Shown here piece by piece: positions 1 through 9,678 of a DNA stretch of 64,000 nt. Numbering within the stretch: position 1 is the first letter of the stretch; every line of letters starts with the position of its first letter. The DNA comes from DAIQNV01 sp038748775 (GTDB lineage: Bacteria > Planctomycetota > Phycisphaerae > Phycisphaerales > UBA1924): NCBI GenBank assembly GCA_038748775.1, contig JBCDIT010000004.1, positions 62,001 through 126,000 on the forward strand. The letters run 5' to 3'. Below the pieces are notes generated by a model. That model saw nothing but the letters and a program-made list of their open reading frames with translations, searched no databases and was not told the DNA's origin. A program made the translations under genes and the position numbers.

Positions 1-40
1 CTGGTCCATACCAGTGAGGAGCCTACCACGCCGGTGGGGA

Positions 41-1132
41 TCACTGCGGCACGAAGACGACAATCAGGTAGCCGATGTAGACAGCGAGCATGAATCCGCC
101 CTCGATGCGGCTGATCCGGTCGCGGGTGACCATCAGGGGCAGAATGAGCACCGTTGCCGCGATCATCGCCCAAATCTCGCGTTGAACCGCTTCGGTCGGT
201 ACCGCGAGTGGGCTCACGAGGGCCGCGACGCCGACGACGCTGAGCAGGTTGAACACGTTCGAGCCGACGACGTTGCCCAGGGCGATCTCAGGGTGCCCCT
301 TGAGCGCTGCCCGCAGGCTGAACGCGAGTTCGGGGACGCTCGTCCCGATCGCGATCACGCTGAGTCCGATGATGACTTCCGGGACGTTGAGACGTTCGGC
401 GATGTCGACCGCTCCGTTGACCAGGAGATTGGCACCGAACACGAGCATCGCGATGCCCCCGATCACGAGGAGCGTGTCGATCACCATGAACCGGAGTTTG
501 GAGCGTTTGCGGTCGGCGTCCGCGTCGAGATTCAGTTCTGCATCGACTTCGGCCTCGATCTGTTCGGGATCGCCCCGGCCCGCTCTCGCGTTGTAGATCA
601 CGTAGGCGATGAGTGCCGTGACGAGTATCGCTCCGTCGATTCGACTCACCGAACCGGGGTTCCCGGTGAACAGTTGATCGAGCATCGGGATCACCGCGAG
701 GAGGGTGATACCGATCATAATCGGGGTGTCGATCCGCGCGATGCCCCGTTCAACGGGGATGGGGCGGACCAGCGCCGTCGCCCCGAGGATGAGGCAGATG
801 TTCGCGATGTTCGAGCCCAGCACGTTTCCGATCGCCATGCCACCCTGGCCCTTGAGCGTGGCGCCGATCGACGCCGCGAGTTCCGGGGCGCTCGTCCCGA
901 ACGCGACGACGGTGACACCGATGAAGAACGGACTGACGCCGATGAAGCGGGCCAGACGGACCGCCCCATGCACGAGGACGTCGGAGCCCTTGATGAGCAG
1001 ATAGATCCCGCCGATAAGCATCGCGATGCTCACGAGCAGACCAGTGTTCGGCTCGTTCACGAACGTTGCGCCGCCGAGCATCGCGAGGACCAGGCCGGCA
1101 ACGATCGAGAATTGAATGATCTCGTTCTTCAT
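41..1132 (-). CDS. Calcium/sodium antiporter, CaCA family (YrbG-like)
   Basis: Inner-membrane cation exchanger, probably swapping Ca2+ for Na+ or K+. The 363-residue protein has the inverted-repeat layout of the CaCA family: two blocks of about five hydrophobic helices, each carrying the ion-binding alpha motif, GTSAPELAAS at about residues 79-88 and GTSVPELAFS at about 263-272, each followed by a GNxxGSN segment. An acidic hydrophilic loop around residues 180-215 (EAEVDAELNLDADADRK) separates the halves and is the likely cytosolic regulatory loop. The start is an ATG just before a hydrophobic helix. It is the last gene of a minus-strand run and is followed by only 40 bases before the window edge. 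Ion specificity cannot be read from the sequence. Confidence 0.93.
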   Translation of the reverse strand: MKNEIIQFSIVAGLVLAMLGGATFVNEPNTGLLVSIAMLIGGIYLLIKGSDVLVHGAVRLARFIGVSPFFIGVTVVAFGTSAPELAASIGATLKGQGGMAIGNVLGSNIANICLILGATALVRPIPVERGIARIDTPIMIGITLLAVIPMLDQLFTGNPGSVSRIDGAILVTALIAYVIYNARAGRGDPEQIEAEVDAELNLDADADRKRSKLRFMVIDTLLVIGGIAMLVFGANLLVNGAVDIAERLNVPEVIIGLSVIAIGTSVPELAFSLRAALKGHPEIALGNVVGSNVFNLLSVVGVAALVSPLAVPTEAVQREIWAMIAATVLILPLMVTRDRISRIEGGFMLAVYIGYLIVVFVPQ

Positions 1133-1294
1133 CGTGCGGCGGTTGGCTCGTCTTCGGAGGCGGTTGGGCGGCAGCTCTGGCAGGAGGCTAGGTCTACGAG
1201 ACCGGACGACGCGGTCCCAGCCTTGAATGATCGCAGTCGAGTTCCACGATACTCCCGACGCGGCGCGGGATGGCGGCCCAGGGAAGAACGAAGG

Positions 1295-2248
1295 TCAGGG
1301 GACAACGCGATAGGCATCCCCGAGGCGCGGAATCAGCACCAGCACCGGCTTTCGATTCTGACCCCGGGCCGGGCCGGGAAGGGTGGGCATAAGCAGTTCG
1401 CCAAGCGTCGGTGCCCTGGGCGGTGCTGGCCCGATCTCGGTGCTCTCTAGGCCCTCGACGTTCCAGGCCGTGTCCGTTTGGATCGTCGGGGTTCCCTCGG
1501 CCGGAAACCCGCCAGGGCGTGGGCCGGTCTCGTTGAGGCCCGGGGCACGCAGGGGCGGGGCGCGACCCGGACGCGTCGGAGGCGGCGCCGATGTTGCGTC
1601 ATCGTCCGCATACGCGAGCAGTACCAGCGCCTCATCCGCTCCGAGCGTGTCGGCGAAGGTGAGCAGCGACCTCGTGACGCTTTCGTGCTCTCCAAGTGCG
1701 GTCCGGAACACGTCGCGGTCCGCGACCATCCGGTGGGTCACGCCCAGTTCGATCGCCAGCGACGGGGCCACGCCTGCGTCGGAGGCCAGGGGCATGATCC
1801 ACGCTCGCGCGGTCAACTCGGGGACGCCCCGATCCAATGGTCCGTACCCGAAGGACGTCCGAACCAGATCGAGCGGGGCGTGCTCGGGGCCTTGAACGAT
1901 GCGGAGCGGTTCGGAGGGCTGACCGATCCAGCGTGATTGTCGCGCCGCGCCCCCGACGATGGTCTCGCGGATCGACGTCAGTTGATCGACAGGCACGCTG
2001 AATAGGCGTATGCCCGACCGGGACCAAGGCTCGGACAGGGGGGGAACGGCGCCGCTCAACCCATCGATCGCTTCGGCTAGCTTTGTGTCGTCCTCCGCGA
2101 GCCAAACCCGCATCTCAAGACCAAGATGGGTGTCGCGGAGCACCGGGCCCGAAGCGCCGGTGGACTGCGCTGCGAGCGTGCTGACGACTTCGGGCGAGCA
2201 GGCCCCGACGAGCCCGGCGAAGACCACGCTGACGAACGCGGCACGCAC
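1295..2248 (-). CDS. Hypothetical lipoprotein
   Basis: Family not recognised. The protein has 317 residues with a GTG start two bases after the stop of the upstream LOG-family gene, so the two are probably cotranscribed. The N-terminus is a short hydrophobic stretch ending in VGAC, a plausible lipobox that would place the protein on the periplasmic side of a membrane. The middle alternates charged and hydrophobic segments. The last third is rich in Pro, Gly and Arg (APPPTRPGRAPPLRAPG) and ends with a short hydrophobic run, VLVLIPRLGDAYRVVP. No catalytic motif is visible. The acidic/basic mixture and the Pro-rich part suggest a structural or assembly role, but that is only a guess. Confidence 0.7.
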   Translation of the reverse strand: MRAAFVSVVFAGLVGACSPEVVSTLAAQSTGASGPVLRDTHLGLEMRVWLAEDDTKLAEAIDGLSGAVPPLSEPWSRSGIRLFSVPVDQLTSIRETIVGGAARQSRWIGQPSEPLRIVQGPEHAPLDLVRTSFGYGPLDRGVPELTARAWIMPLASDAGVAPSLAIELGVTHRMVADRDVFRTALGEHESVTRSLLTFADTLGADEALVLLAYADDDATSAPPPTRPGRAPPLRAPGLNETGPRPGGFPAEGTPTIQTDTAWNVEGLESTEIGPAPPRAPTLGELLMPTLPGPARGQNRKPVLVLIPRLGDAYRVVP

Positions 2249-2250
2249 GC

Positions 2251-3456
2251 CTAAACCTCGGGTGCCTCGTTGATTCTGCCGATGAGACGGCGGACGAGGC
2301 CGTAGTGATGCCGAGTGTGCGTGAAGACGAGCCGGGGGAGATCCAACGCATCGGACTCTGCTTCGTACGCGCCGCGCTGGGTGATCGAGCCCTTCTTGAT
2401 GAGGCTCGCGAACTCGTCGTTGAGTTCTGCGACGAACGAATCGGGAACGGGGCGGTTGAGCCGGATGATCAGGTCATCGCGGACATATCGGGACGAGTGG
2501 TACACACGGTAGAACTTGAGCACGTGCTCCACGGCGTCTTCGGGCGTTGGCGCGATGTAGTAGAAGTCGGTGTCTTCCCGGCTGATCCAGCCGCGTTCAC
2601 CGAGTTGCGCGCGCACGAACGTATCGAATCCGTCCCAGTACCCTCGATGGTCGTGGTTCCCCTCGACGAGCACGATGGGGACCATCGCCGCTTTGCCGGT
2701 TTGTATGAGCGTGAGTGTTTCGAACGCTTCGTCGAGCGTCCCGAACCCGCCAGGGAAGCAGACGACCGCTTCGCACTGGCTCAGGAACATGAGCTTGCGG
2801 GTGAAGAAGTAACGGAAGTTGATGAGCTTCTCGTCGCCCTTGATCACCTCGTTCGCCGTCGTCTCGAACGGCAAGCGGATGGCGACGCCGAAGCTCGCCT
2901 CCCGGCCCGGCCCCTCGTGCCCGGCTTTCATGATCCCATCGCCGGCGCCGGTGATCGTCATCCAGCCCGAATCGGCCATCAGCTTCGAGAAGTCGACCGC
3001 CGAGCGATAGTCGGGGTGGTCCTCCGGCGTGCGGGCCGAGCCGAAGATCGTCACCTTGGGTCGTTCGGCGTACTGGCCAAAGACGCGGTACGCGTAGCGC
3101 AGTTCCTTGAGCGCCGCGGCCATGAGCTTGAGCTCGCCGGTGTGTCGCCCGTCGGGGATGAGCTTGAGCGCCGCCGTCAGCATGTCGCGGACGAGCCGCT
3201 TGTCGAACGCATCGGCGTCGCTCCCAGCGGTATCGTCGACGAGGTCGCCGATACGTTCCTGCACACCGGCGTCATCGACGTGCTGCTGCGCCGGGGCTTC
3301 GGGCGGGACCCCGGCATCGGAGTCGGTGTTCGGGCCTTCGGGTTGAAGGGCGCCGGTGTCGGATGGCGGGTCGAGTTCAACCCGATGCGGAAGCGGGGGA
3401 GACCCGCCTGAGGACTCTGTAGGCATGGTGCATCTTTGGCGCCGCGCGGCCGCCAC
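2251..3456 (-). CDS. LOG-family protein (TIGR00730-type Rossmann fold)
   Basis: Resembles the LOG/'lysine decarboxylase-like' family, whose characterised members are nucleotide-5'-monophosphate phosphoribohydrolases that release free bases such as cytokinins. The diagnostic motif PGGFGTLDE lies at residues 235-243 and the GAGDGIM glycine motif at about 170-176. An N-terminal extension of some 85 residues, low in complexity and rich in Pro, Asp and Glu, precedes the domain, so at 401 residues the protein is longer than the usual 180-250. I chose the GTG start because GGAGG sits eight bases upstream. An ATG ten codons further in (3426) has no good ribosome site. The substrate is not known. Confidence 0.85.
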   Translation of the reverse strand: MAAARRQRCTMPTESSGGSPPLPHRVELDPPSDTGALQPEGPNTDSDAGVPPEAPAQQHVDDAGVQERIGDLVDDTAGSDADAFDKRLVRDMLTAALKLIPDGRHTGELKLMAAALKELRYAYRVFGQYAERPKVTIFGSARTPEDHPDYRSAVDFSKLMADSGWMTITGAGDGIMKAGHEGPGREASFGVAIRLPFETTANEVIKGDEKLINFRYFFTRKLMFLSQCEAVVCFPGGFGTLDEAFETLTLIQTGKAAMVPIVLVEGNHDHRGYWDGFDTFVRAQLGERGWISREDTDFYYIAPTPEDAVEHVLKFYRVYHSSRYVRDDLIIRLNRPVPDSFVAELNDEFASLIKKGSITQRGAYEAESDALDLPRLVFTHTRHHYGLVRRLIGRINEAPEV

Positions 3457-3492
3457 GTTGGTGCACCTCCGGGCCTGGGCCGTCGAAATCGC

Positions 3493-6400
3493 TTATTCCT
3501 CGGTGGCGTCGATCGCGACCGTCCGACGAAGCGCTCGGAGCGACCGATCCCGCTCGGCCGCCGCCCGGGCCTCGATCTGCCTGAGCCGTGTCGCTTCCGG
3601 CGACTCGGGCCGGCCAAGCAGCGAACTCAGCACGCGGCGTGTGGCGACCAGGGAGTCCGCCGAGACCACCGGGTTTCCGATCGGCCCGCTGACCCTCGTG
3701 GTGATCAACTCGTTCCTCACCGCTTCTACCAGGGGGCTGATGATCGGGATGCGCCGCACGGCCTCCGAACGGAAGCGGAGGTCAAGATCGGCGGTCGGCC
3801 AGTGCATCGAGCCGAACCCGATGATCTCGATCGACTCGCTGAGCACACCGATCGACTCGAACGTCGCCCTGTCATCGCGGATGACCACCGAGGCTTCCGC
3901 GAGGTCGAGCCGTTCGCCCACCGGCAGTTGGAGGTTCGAGAACTCGATGAGCGGGGTCAGCGCCGGCAGCGCCAAAACGGGCCCGCCGCTCGCCCGGAGT
4001 CGAGCGCGACCCCGGAGCCCTTCGAGGGGGCCGACTGGACCGGTCAGCGTGAGTCCCCCGTCAACAACGCCTCGTGATTCGTCCAAGTCGATCCGTTGAG
4101 GCCCGGTCTGCTCTTGGGTGATGCTTGTGGCGAGCTGGCTGAGCTCTGGGCGCAGTCCGAGCGAGAGGTCGGCCAGCAGCGGCGCGAGCCGGACGTCCGC
4201 GATTCGGGCCTCGGTGGTGAAGCGGATCTGTTCATCGGCCGGATCACCCATCGGGTCGAGCCGGACCGCCGCCGCGAGCCGCCCACCGTGAACGTCCGCG
4301 GTGATGTCGGGGATCAGCACCTCCCCGGGGGATCGCCCACCGAGGAGCTTCGCCTTCGTGTTGTGCAACTCGACGCCAGACAGGTAGAGGTTGTCGGTCG
4401 CGACCGCGATCGACCATCCCCGCTCGGGTTCGGTCGAGTCATTGCCGCTCCGGCGCCAGTAATCGACCCGCGCCGTTCCGTCGGCATGCGAGATCGGGAG
4501 GCCGACGTCGAACCCGGCGCCCGCGAACGACACGTCGCCCCTGACCACCACCTCGGTGCCAACCCCCGGGCGCTCGATCGGATCGGGGCGCTCGATGATC
4601 AACCGGCCCTCGCGTACCGCGAGCCCGCCGGTGGACGTGAGCTTGATCCGATCGACGAGCTTCACACCGCTCGCCGGCAAGGCGTCGATGAACCGCTGCG
4701 GAACGCCCGATTCATCGGCTTCGACCACCGATCCAAAGTCAGCCGCAACCCGGAACGCGCCGCCAGCGGGTGTGCGCCAGTCCCCGTCGATGTCGAACGA
4801 CCAGCCGTCTCCGACGCCGCGGAGCGCGTCGAGCGTCCCGCCGGTTCGCGAGAACGTAACACGCCCGTCGATCCGGTCGGCTTCGAGCCGACCGCTGCCC
4901 GAGTTGAGCGAGAGCGACGAAGGATAGAGCACCCCGTTAATGTCGGCCCGGAGCAGTGCGCCCCGGTCGACGTCTTCGCCGGCGCGCTCTTCGCTTTCCC
5001 CTGGACCGCTGGGCGTGAGAAACAGATCGAGGTCGTACACCCCAGCCGGATCGAGGTCGGCGTACACCTCCGAAAGGCGATCGCCCAGGCGCTCGTTGAT
5101 GACCGCGAGGGTCAACTCGGACTCGAAACGACCGTCGGTGATCTCCGCACGAAGCTGCGGGAAGTCGGGAACGCCAAGAATCGGCCAAGGACCAGGCGTC
5201 CCCAGCGGGAGCACGCCGGTGAGCCGGACGCGGCCCGCCTCGTCCTCGTCGAACACGAGGTCGGCCCCGAGCCCCTCGAAGGTGATGACCGCCGCGGCGC
5301 CGGTGTCGAGCACAGCGCGGCCCTCCACGTCGGTCAGCGAAACCCGCCCTCCGAACGTATCGGCGGCAACGGTGCGGATCTGGTCTGCTGTCAGTTCGAT
5401 CCGCGCTGAGTTCGCGATGTTGGGCCCGAGTTCGCCTGTGAGTTCGGCCGCGAGATCCAGTCGTCCGGCGGGGTTGTACGTCTCGCGCAGGTCGGCAAGG
5501 CGGCCAGAAAACTCCGGCGCAAAGAGGCTCAACAACCGCTCGATCGGGAGTTCCAGATCGAGGTTCTCCGCCGCGGCGAGTGTGATGACCTCGGGTGGTA
5601 TCGGAGGTATCGGCGGTCCGCCGCCGTCGGGGGCCGGGGGGAGATCGATCTGCGCGTACATCGTGACCGTCGTCGGGTCTTCTGGTTCCGGGGTCTGCGG
5701 GCCGAGCCTCCCGGGCACCTCGGCGCTCGCGGTCGCTTCGAGCTCCAGACCGATCCGCTCGCGCTGCGCGCGGATGACGCCGGTCACGCCGCTCAGCACG
5801 AGTTCCTCGTCGACGCCCGGCGAAGCGTCGTCACGCTGCGCAATATCTCCCTGCGGGTCCGGGCTCGCGTCGACGTCCTCGACGTTGACCACGATGTCCC
5901 AGCCGATCCCATAGTCAGGGTGAGGCCCGATGTCCGCGACGCAGTCGAGCGTGCCTCGCAAGCGGAGCCTCTCGAGCAACGTCGAGAGGTCGGCAGGGCC
6001 CGCTTCATCGGCGAGCGCACCGGGACCGGGCACCGCTCGGATGAGCAGGTCGTCGATCGGCACGTCCGACGCTGTGATGCGCACCGTGGGCGCCGGTTTC
6101 TTGCTGTCTTTCGAGACGTCGGCTCGGGCCCAGAGCGTGACGTCTCCGCCCCTCAGCGTCGTGTACGACCCGCTCTCAAGCGTCGCGACGTTGTCTTCGA
6201 TGACAACGTTGATCCCATCGCCCAACAAGGGCAACGGGAAGTGCTCGCTGAGCAAACCGGCTTTGTTGAGCTCGATCTCGAGCCTCTGCCGCCACACGCT
6301 CTCGTCGCCGAACAGCCTCTCAAGATCGACGCGGATGTTCGCGACGCCCCGCAGCGCGAACTCGGGAGCCGAGTGCAGCTTTCCATCGTCTTCGCCCGTC

Positions 6401-8031
6401 GGTCGCCTCAGAAGACCGTCTTCGTAGAGGCGTTCAAGCTGCACGGAGCTGAACAGGGCAGAGATGACCGCGCTGCGTTCCGGTCCGAGGGTCTGAAAGA
6501 GATCCCGGTCTACGGGGAGTTGCTCGACCTCGATCGAGAGCGCGACCCGGGCCGCGTCAGAGAGCGGGGTGACCCAGCCATCGACGAGCAGTTCCGCCCC
6601 AGATCCGGCCTTCGCTCGGATGTTGCGGATCTCGAGCCGCTCTTGGTCAAAGGCGAATGCTCCGTTGATCTCCCGGAAGGGGTACGGGAAGTTCTTGTAT
6701 GCCGTTGTCCCGTCGAGCAGCTCGATCTCGCCGGCGATGAGCACCCTTGAGTCGGCTGGGCCAGTGGGTTCGGCGAGCTTGTCGGGCAGCTCGAGCGACG
6801 CCGTGGCCACGCGTTCGGCCGGCGGGACGCCTCTGCGGAGCCAGACGGTGCTCATCATCTCGACCTCGGGGTCGACGAACAGGTCCATCTTCTCGACCAC
6901 CACCTCGGGCGTGAACCGGAAGATGTTGGTCCCTCTCGCCACGCGGCTCGGGCCGGCTTGCAAGCGAGCGAGGAACGGGCTCGTCGGTCCGAGACCCCAG
7001 TAGTCGAACGCGACGTCGTAGGGGAGGTCGTCGACCTGTCCGACCAACCGCGCTCGAAGGCCGGTGGTCCCGACGGTCATCGAGCCCCGCACGCCGCTCA
7101 TCCGGAGCAATTGCTCGTCGAGCGCAACGCTCGGATCGGCACCCGGACGCACAGCGTTGAAGGGAAGGTCGAGCGCCACGTCTCGGAACGCGACATCGAA
7201 CTCGACCCCGCCGGCCGCGTCGACGCGGATCTCGCGAGGCTCGACCCGCCCTTCGAGCGACAACCGGTTGAACGTCTCGCGGAACCGCGTCGGCACGCGA
7301 TCGGCCGGCCAGTCTTCGATCGTGACGCCTTTGATCGCGATCGTCACGCCGTCGGGCTCGATCTCGCCTTCGAGTTCGGGAGCCGTGCCCAACACACCGA
7401 CCGGGTTCTTCGATTCCGCCCTCACGACGAAGACGTTCGGGCCGGCGTCCGATCGTGCCAACGGTGTCAACGCGCCTTCAAAGGGAACGACGTGCAGCTC
7501 TGTGAACGTGCCGCCCTGGTGCTCACCCATCTCAAGCCGACCCTCGCGGATCTGCACCCGGGGCAGGTTCTCTGGGATGGTCGGCGGGCCGCCCCTACCG
7601 GAGATCGAGAGAGTCGCCGCGTTCAGCACGCCGGTATCAACGTCTTGGCTCAGGCGGAGAACCGGGTCGTCGAGCTCGAGCGTCTTGACGACACCGTCGG
7701 AAGCTCCCGAGAACAGCTTGCTCCAGTTCAGGCGGGCTTCGAGCCGGTCGAACGAAAGCAACTCACCCGCCGGCCCAGCGACCGCAGGGGTGCGCACGAC
7801 CGCGTCCGTGACGATGACACGCAGATCGGTCGCGATGTAGATCACGTCGGCATCGAGCTCGACCCCTGCGAGCCGCTCGATCCTCGGGATCACGACGGCC
7901 TTCATCACCGGCGACCGAAGAACCATGAAGCCGACCACCGCGACGCCGAGAACCCCCGGGACGGCGATCAGCAGCCGGCGGCGCTTCCGTCGCGGCTTGG
8001 CGTGGTCTGCTTTGGCGGGTTTCTTGCCCAT
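3493..8031 (-). CDS. Large AsmA/TamB-like envelope protein
   Basis: A 1,512-residue protein with a Lys/Arg-rich start, one membrane anchor at about residues 19-40 (LLIAVPGVLGVAVVGFMVL) and then a very long periplasmic part made of repeated beta-strand segments. The C-terminal 150 residues (GPVGPLEGLRGRARLRASGG, FGSMHWPTADLDLRF, VSGPIGNPVVS) match the AsmA-like C-terminal domain. Proteins of this architecture form hydrophobic grooves that carry phospholipids or assist outer-membrane assembly; a lipid-transport or outer-membrane role is inferred from that family. The gene lies 36 bases upstream of the LOG gene on the same strand and six bases downstream of the thioesterase gene, so it is probably part of one transcript. 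Confidence 0.82.
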   Translation of the reverse strand: MGKKPAKADHAKPRRKRRRLLIAVPGVLGVAVVGFMVLRSPVMKAVVIPRIERLAGVELDADVIYIATDLRVIVTDAVVRTPAVAGPAGELLSFDRLEARLNWSKLFSGASDGVVKTLELDDPVLRLSQDVDTGVLNAATLSISGRGGPPTIPENLPRVQIREGRLEMGEHQGGTFTELHVVPFEGALTPLARSDAGPNVFVVRAESKNPVGVLGTAPELEGEIEPDGVTIAIKGVTIEDWPADRVPTRFRETFNRLSLEGRVEPREIRVDAAGGVEFDVAFRDVALDLPFNAVRPGADPSVALDEQLLRMSGVRGSMTVGTTGLRARLVGQVDDLPYDVAFDYWGLGPTSPFLARLQAGPSRVARGTNIFRFTPEVVVEKMDLFVDPEVEMMSTVWLRRGVPPAERVATASLELPDKLAEPTGPADSRVLIAGEIELLDGTTAYKNFPYPFREINGAFAFDQERLEIRNIRAKAGSGAELLVDGWVTPLSDAARVALSIEVEQLPVDRDLFQTLGPERSAVISALFSSVQLERLYEDGLLRRPTGEDDGKLHSAPEFALRGVANIRVDLERLFGDESVWRQRLEIELNKAGLLSEHFPLPLLGDGINVVIEDNVATLESGSYTTLRGGDVTLWARADVSKDSKKPAPTVRITASDVPIDDLLIRAVPGPGALADEAGPADLSTLLERLRLRGTLDCVADIGPHPDYGIGWDIVVNVEDVDASPDPQGDIAQRDDASPGVDEELVLSGVTGVIRAQRERIGLELEATASAEVPGRLGPQTPEPEDPTTVTMYAQIDLPPAPDGGGPPIPPIPPEVITLAAAENLDLELPIERLLSLFAPEFSGRLADLRETYNPAGRLDLAAELTGELGPNIANSARIELTADQIRTVAADTFGGRVSLTDVEGRAVLDTGAAAVITFEGLGADLVFDEDEAGRVRLTGVLPLGTPGPWPILGVPDFPQLRAEITDGRFESELTLAVINERLGDRLSEVYADLDPAGVYDLDLFLTPSGPGESEERAGEDVDRGALLRADINGVLYPSSLSLNSGSGRLEADRIDGRVTFSRTGGTLDALRGVGDGWSFDIDGDWRTPAGGAFRVAADFGSVVEADESGVPQRFIDALPASGVKLVDRIKLTSTGGLAVREGRLIIERPDPIERPGVGTEVVVRGDVSFAGAGFDVGLPISHADGTARVDYWRRSGNDSTEPERGWSIAVATDNLYLSGVELHNTKAKLLGGRSPGEVLIPDITADVHGGRLAAAVRLDPMGDPADEQIRFTTEARIADVRLAPLLADLSLGLRPELSQLATSITQEQTGPQRIDLDESRGVVDGGLTLTGPVGPLEGLRGRARLRASGGPVLALPALTPLIEFSNLQLPVGERLDLAEASVVIRDDRATFESIGVLSESIEIIGFGSMHWPTADLDLRFRSEAVRRIPIISPLVEAVRNELITTRVSGPIGNPVVSADSLVATRRVLSSLLGRPESPEATRLRQIEARAAAERDRSLRALRRTVAIDATEE

Positions 8032-8037
8032 CGCGTG

Positions 8038-8538
8038 TCAGGCGTCCGCCGGCTCAGCGGTAAGCCAATCGGGCAGCTGCCTCGGGCGCCCGTAGGCGCC
8101 CACGCACGCGAGCTCGGTCGTCGCGATCGAGCAGATCCCATCGCGAGGCGTCGCCGGGTCTTCGGGGTCGGGCGATTCGCCCATCCGCTCGACCAGGACC
8201 AGCTCGTACTCGTGCTTGATCTTGATCTTGCCCGCCGGCACGTGCCGCACGCGCACGTCGATCACGTCGTCGTAGCGGATCGGCCTCCGGTACTTCAGCT
8301 CCAGCTTCGTGATCACAAGGAACACGCCCTGCGCTTCGAGGTCGGCGTAGGTGATCCCGCTCGCCCGGAGCAGGTGCGTGCGCGCCTCTTCCATCCAGAT
8401 CGGATAGCTCGCATGGTGGGCCACCCGCATCGGGTCACACTCGGCGTAGCGCACCCGCACGCGCGTCGTCCCCTCGCGGCTCGGGAGCCGTGCTGGGCGC
8501 TCGATCTCGGGGGCGGCGTTGGTCGTTCCGGAACTCAT
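8038..8538 (-). CDS. Acyl-CoA thioesterase, YbgC/FadM-like hotdog fold
   Basis: Predicted thioesterase that hydrolyses acyl-CoA or acyl-ACP thioesters in the cytosol. The segment RVRYAECDPMRVAHHASYP carries the 4HBT signature with the catalytic Asp (YAECD) and the following His. YPIWMEEARTHLLRASG and LELKYRRPIRYDDVIDV continue the hotdog fold. From the ATG at 8538 the protein has 166 residues, close to the family norm. A GTG at 8571 overlaps the stop of the upstream gene (TAGTG) and would add 11 residues that look non-coding, but neither start has a strong ribosome site. Family members often act near Tol-Pal or lipid genes, which fits the neighbouring envelope protein. Confidence 0.88.
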   Translation of the reverse strand: MSSGTTNAAPEIERPARLPSREGTTRVRVRYAECDPMRVAHHASYPIWMEEARTHLLRASGITYADLEAQGVFLVITKLELKYRRPIRYDDVIDVRVRHVPAGKIKIKHEYELVLVERMGESPDPEDPATPRDGICSIATTELACVGAYGRPRQLPDWLTAEPADA

Positions 8539-8570
8539 CCGGCCACTGTAGAGACCCTCGGGAGGGCCCA

Positions 8571-9032
8571 CTAGCTCACCGGGTGAATGAACCCAAGGTG
8601 GTGCTCGCCGTGCCGGAGGTGGAGCTCGACGCAGTCCTCACGGCTCATCCTTCCGAAGAACGGGTTCTTATGGCTCAGGTCTTGCGAGCGGAGCACCTCA
8701 AGCTTCGACCGCAGGTACGCCAGGCTCTCATCAAACCCGTTGTCGGGCTCGGTCTGAGGCTTCCCATCGGGCCCCTGGAGTCCCTTAGGGAAGCCCTTCT
8801 TCAGGATCCGCCCTTTCATAAACGGGCCGACGATCTTGAGGAAGAACGGGACGTCGGTCGGCAGCGTGCCGCGTTCGTAGATCTCGATCCAACGTCCGAG
8901 GTGATGGAAGTTCTGAGCGGCGCTGTAGGCCCCGGAGGTCCGAAGGCCCTGCGGACGCGCGGCCTCGAGCCGGTTGAGCTCGGCCGCGTAGTCGTCGATG
9001 ATGGCGAATCGGAGGGGGCGGTGTTCTTTCAT
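8571..9032 (-). CDS. DUF1569 / DinB-superfamily protein
   Basis: A 153-residue protein with a four-helix-bundle metal-binding look. NFHHLGRWIEIYERG and ELHLRHGEHHLGFIHP supply the spaced histidines typical of the DinB superfamily, and the overall pattern matches DUF1569, whose activity is unknown. The long open frame could start further upstream (9101), but those residues (Asn/Gly/Pro-rich) look non-coding, so the ATG at 9032 (MKEHRPLRF) is preferred. The prepilin gene begins 99 bases away on the opposite strand, so the gap must hold divergent promoters. The stop abuts the thioesterase gene. Confidence 0.75.
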   Translation of the reverse strand: MKEHRPLRFAIIDDYAAELNRLEAARPQGLRTSGAYSAAQNFHHLGRWIEIYERGTLPTDVPFFLKIVGPFMKGRILKKGFPKGLQGPDGKPQTEPDNGFDESLAYLRSKLEVLRSQDLSHKNPFFGRMSREDCVELHLRHGEHHLGFIHPVS

Positions 9033-9131
9033 GGGCTCACCGTAGCGCTGTGTGATGGGTGCACCGTTCGGTCCGCGGTTCATTCCGGGTCGGGCATTCA
9101 CAGTTCCAGGGCAAACACCGATATCAGGGTC

Positions 9132-9611
9132 GTGGCGTGTTCGACCCGGTCATCCCGAGCGTTCTCGCTCATCGAACTGGTGATGGTGATCATCATCTTG
9201 GGCACGATCGCGGCCATTGCGATCCCGCGTTTCGGTGGGTTTGCCGGGCAGTCGCGCATCGCCGCGCAGATGGCCGCGTTCCGAAACTTCGAGGCCGCGA
9301 TTTTGGTCTACCGGGCCGATCACGCAGGCGCCTGGCCCCCGAACGGCGAGGACGACATCCCCGACTACCTCATTCCTTACGTGGGAGAGCAGGTTGCCGA
9401 GCGTTCGCCTCCGATCGGCGGGACATGGGACTGGAACGGACCGGGCACCGGCGTGAGCAGTTGGGGCCCGAGCGTGTACGACGTCGGAGACGATCTGGAG
9501 CAGATCCGCAAGGAGCTGGAACTTCAGTTCGACGATGGGCGCGACAACGCCGGCGTGATCCGCGCATGGACCGAGCACGTCGTCTATCACATGGCCGACA
9601 TCCCGAAGTAA
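9132..9611 (+). CDS. Orphan type II secretion/type IV pilin-like prepilin
   Basis: A 159-residue prepilin with a GTG start. A short basic leader (MACSTRSSRA) is followed by FSLIELVMVIIILGTIAAIAIPRF, the classic N-methylated pilin helix with Glu at +5. The residue before the cut is Ala rather than Gly, which some prepilin peptidases accept. The remainder is a small globular domain ending VVYHMADIPK, similar in size to GspG/GspH minor pseudopilins. No secretion ATPase, platform protein or peptidase gene lies nearby, so it must use machinery encoded elsewhere. Orphan prepilins of this kind are common in planctomycetes. Confidence 0.85.
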   Translation: MACSTRSSRAFSLIELVMVIIILGTIAAIAIPRFGGFAGQSRIAAQMAAFRNFEAAILVYRADHAGAWPPNGEDDIPDYLIPYVGEQVAERSPPIGGTWDWNGPGTGVSSWGPSVYDVGDDLEQIRKELELQFDDGRDNAGVIRAWTEHVVYHMADIPK

Positions 9612-9678
9612 CGACCCACGAAACACCAACGCGCTGAGCAAGACGCGACAAACAACGTGATCGCTGTGGTCTACGCCT

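Noticed and set aside
4096..5409. 437-residue plus-strand open frame inside the AsmA-like gene
   Set aside because: The opposite strand codes for a recognisable AsmA/TamB protein; this frame has no motif or start signal.
8490..9131. Upstream extension of the prepilin frame
   Set aside because: It is antisense to the DUF1569 gene; the prepilin motif requires a short leader, which fits the GTG at 9132.
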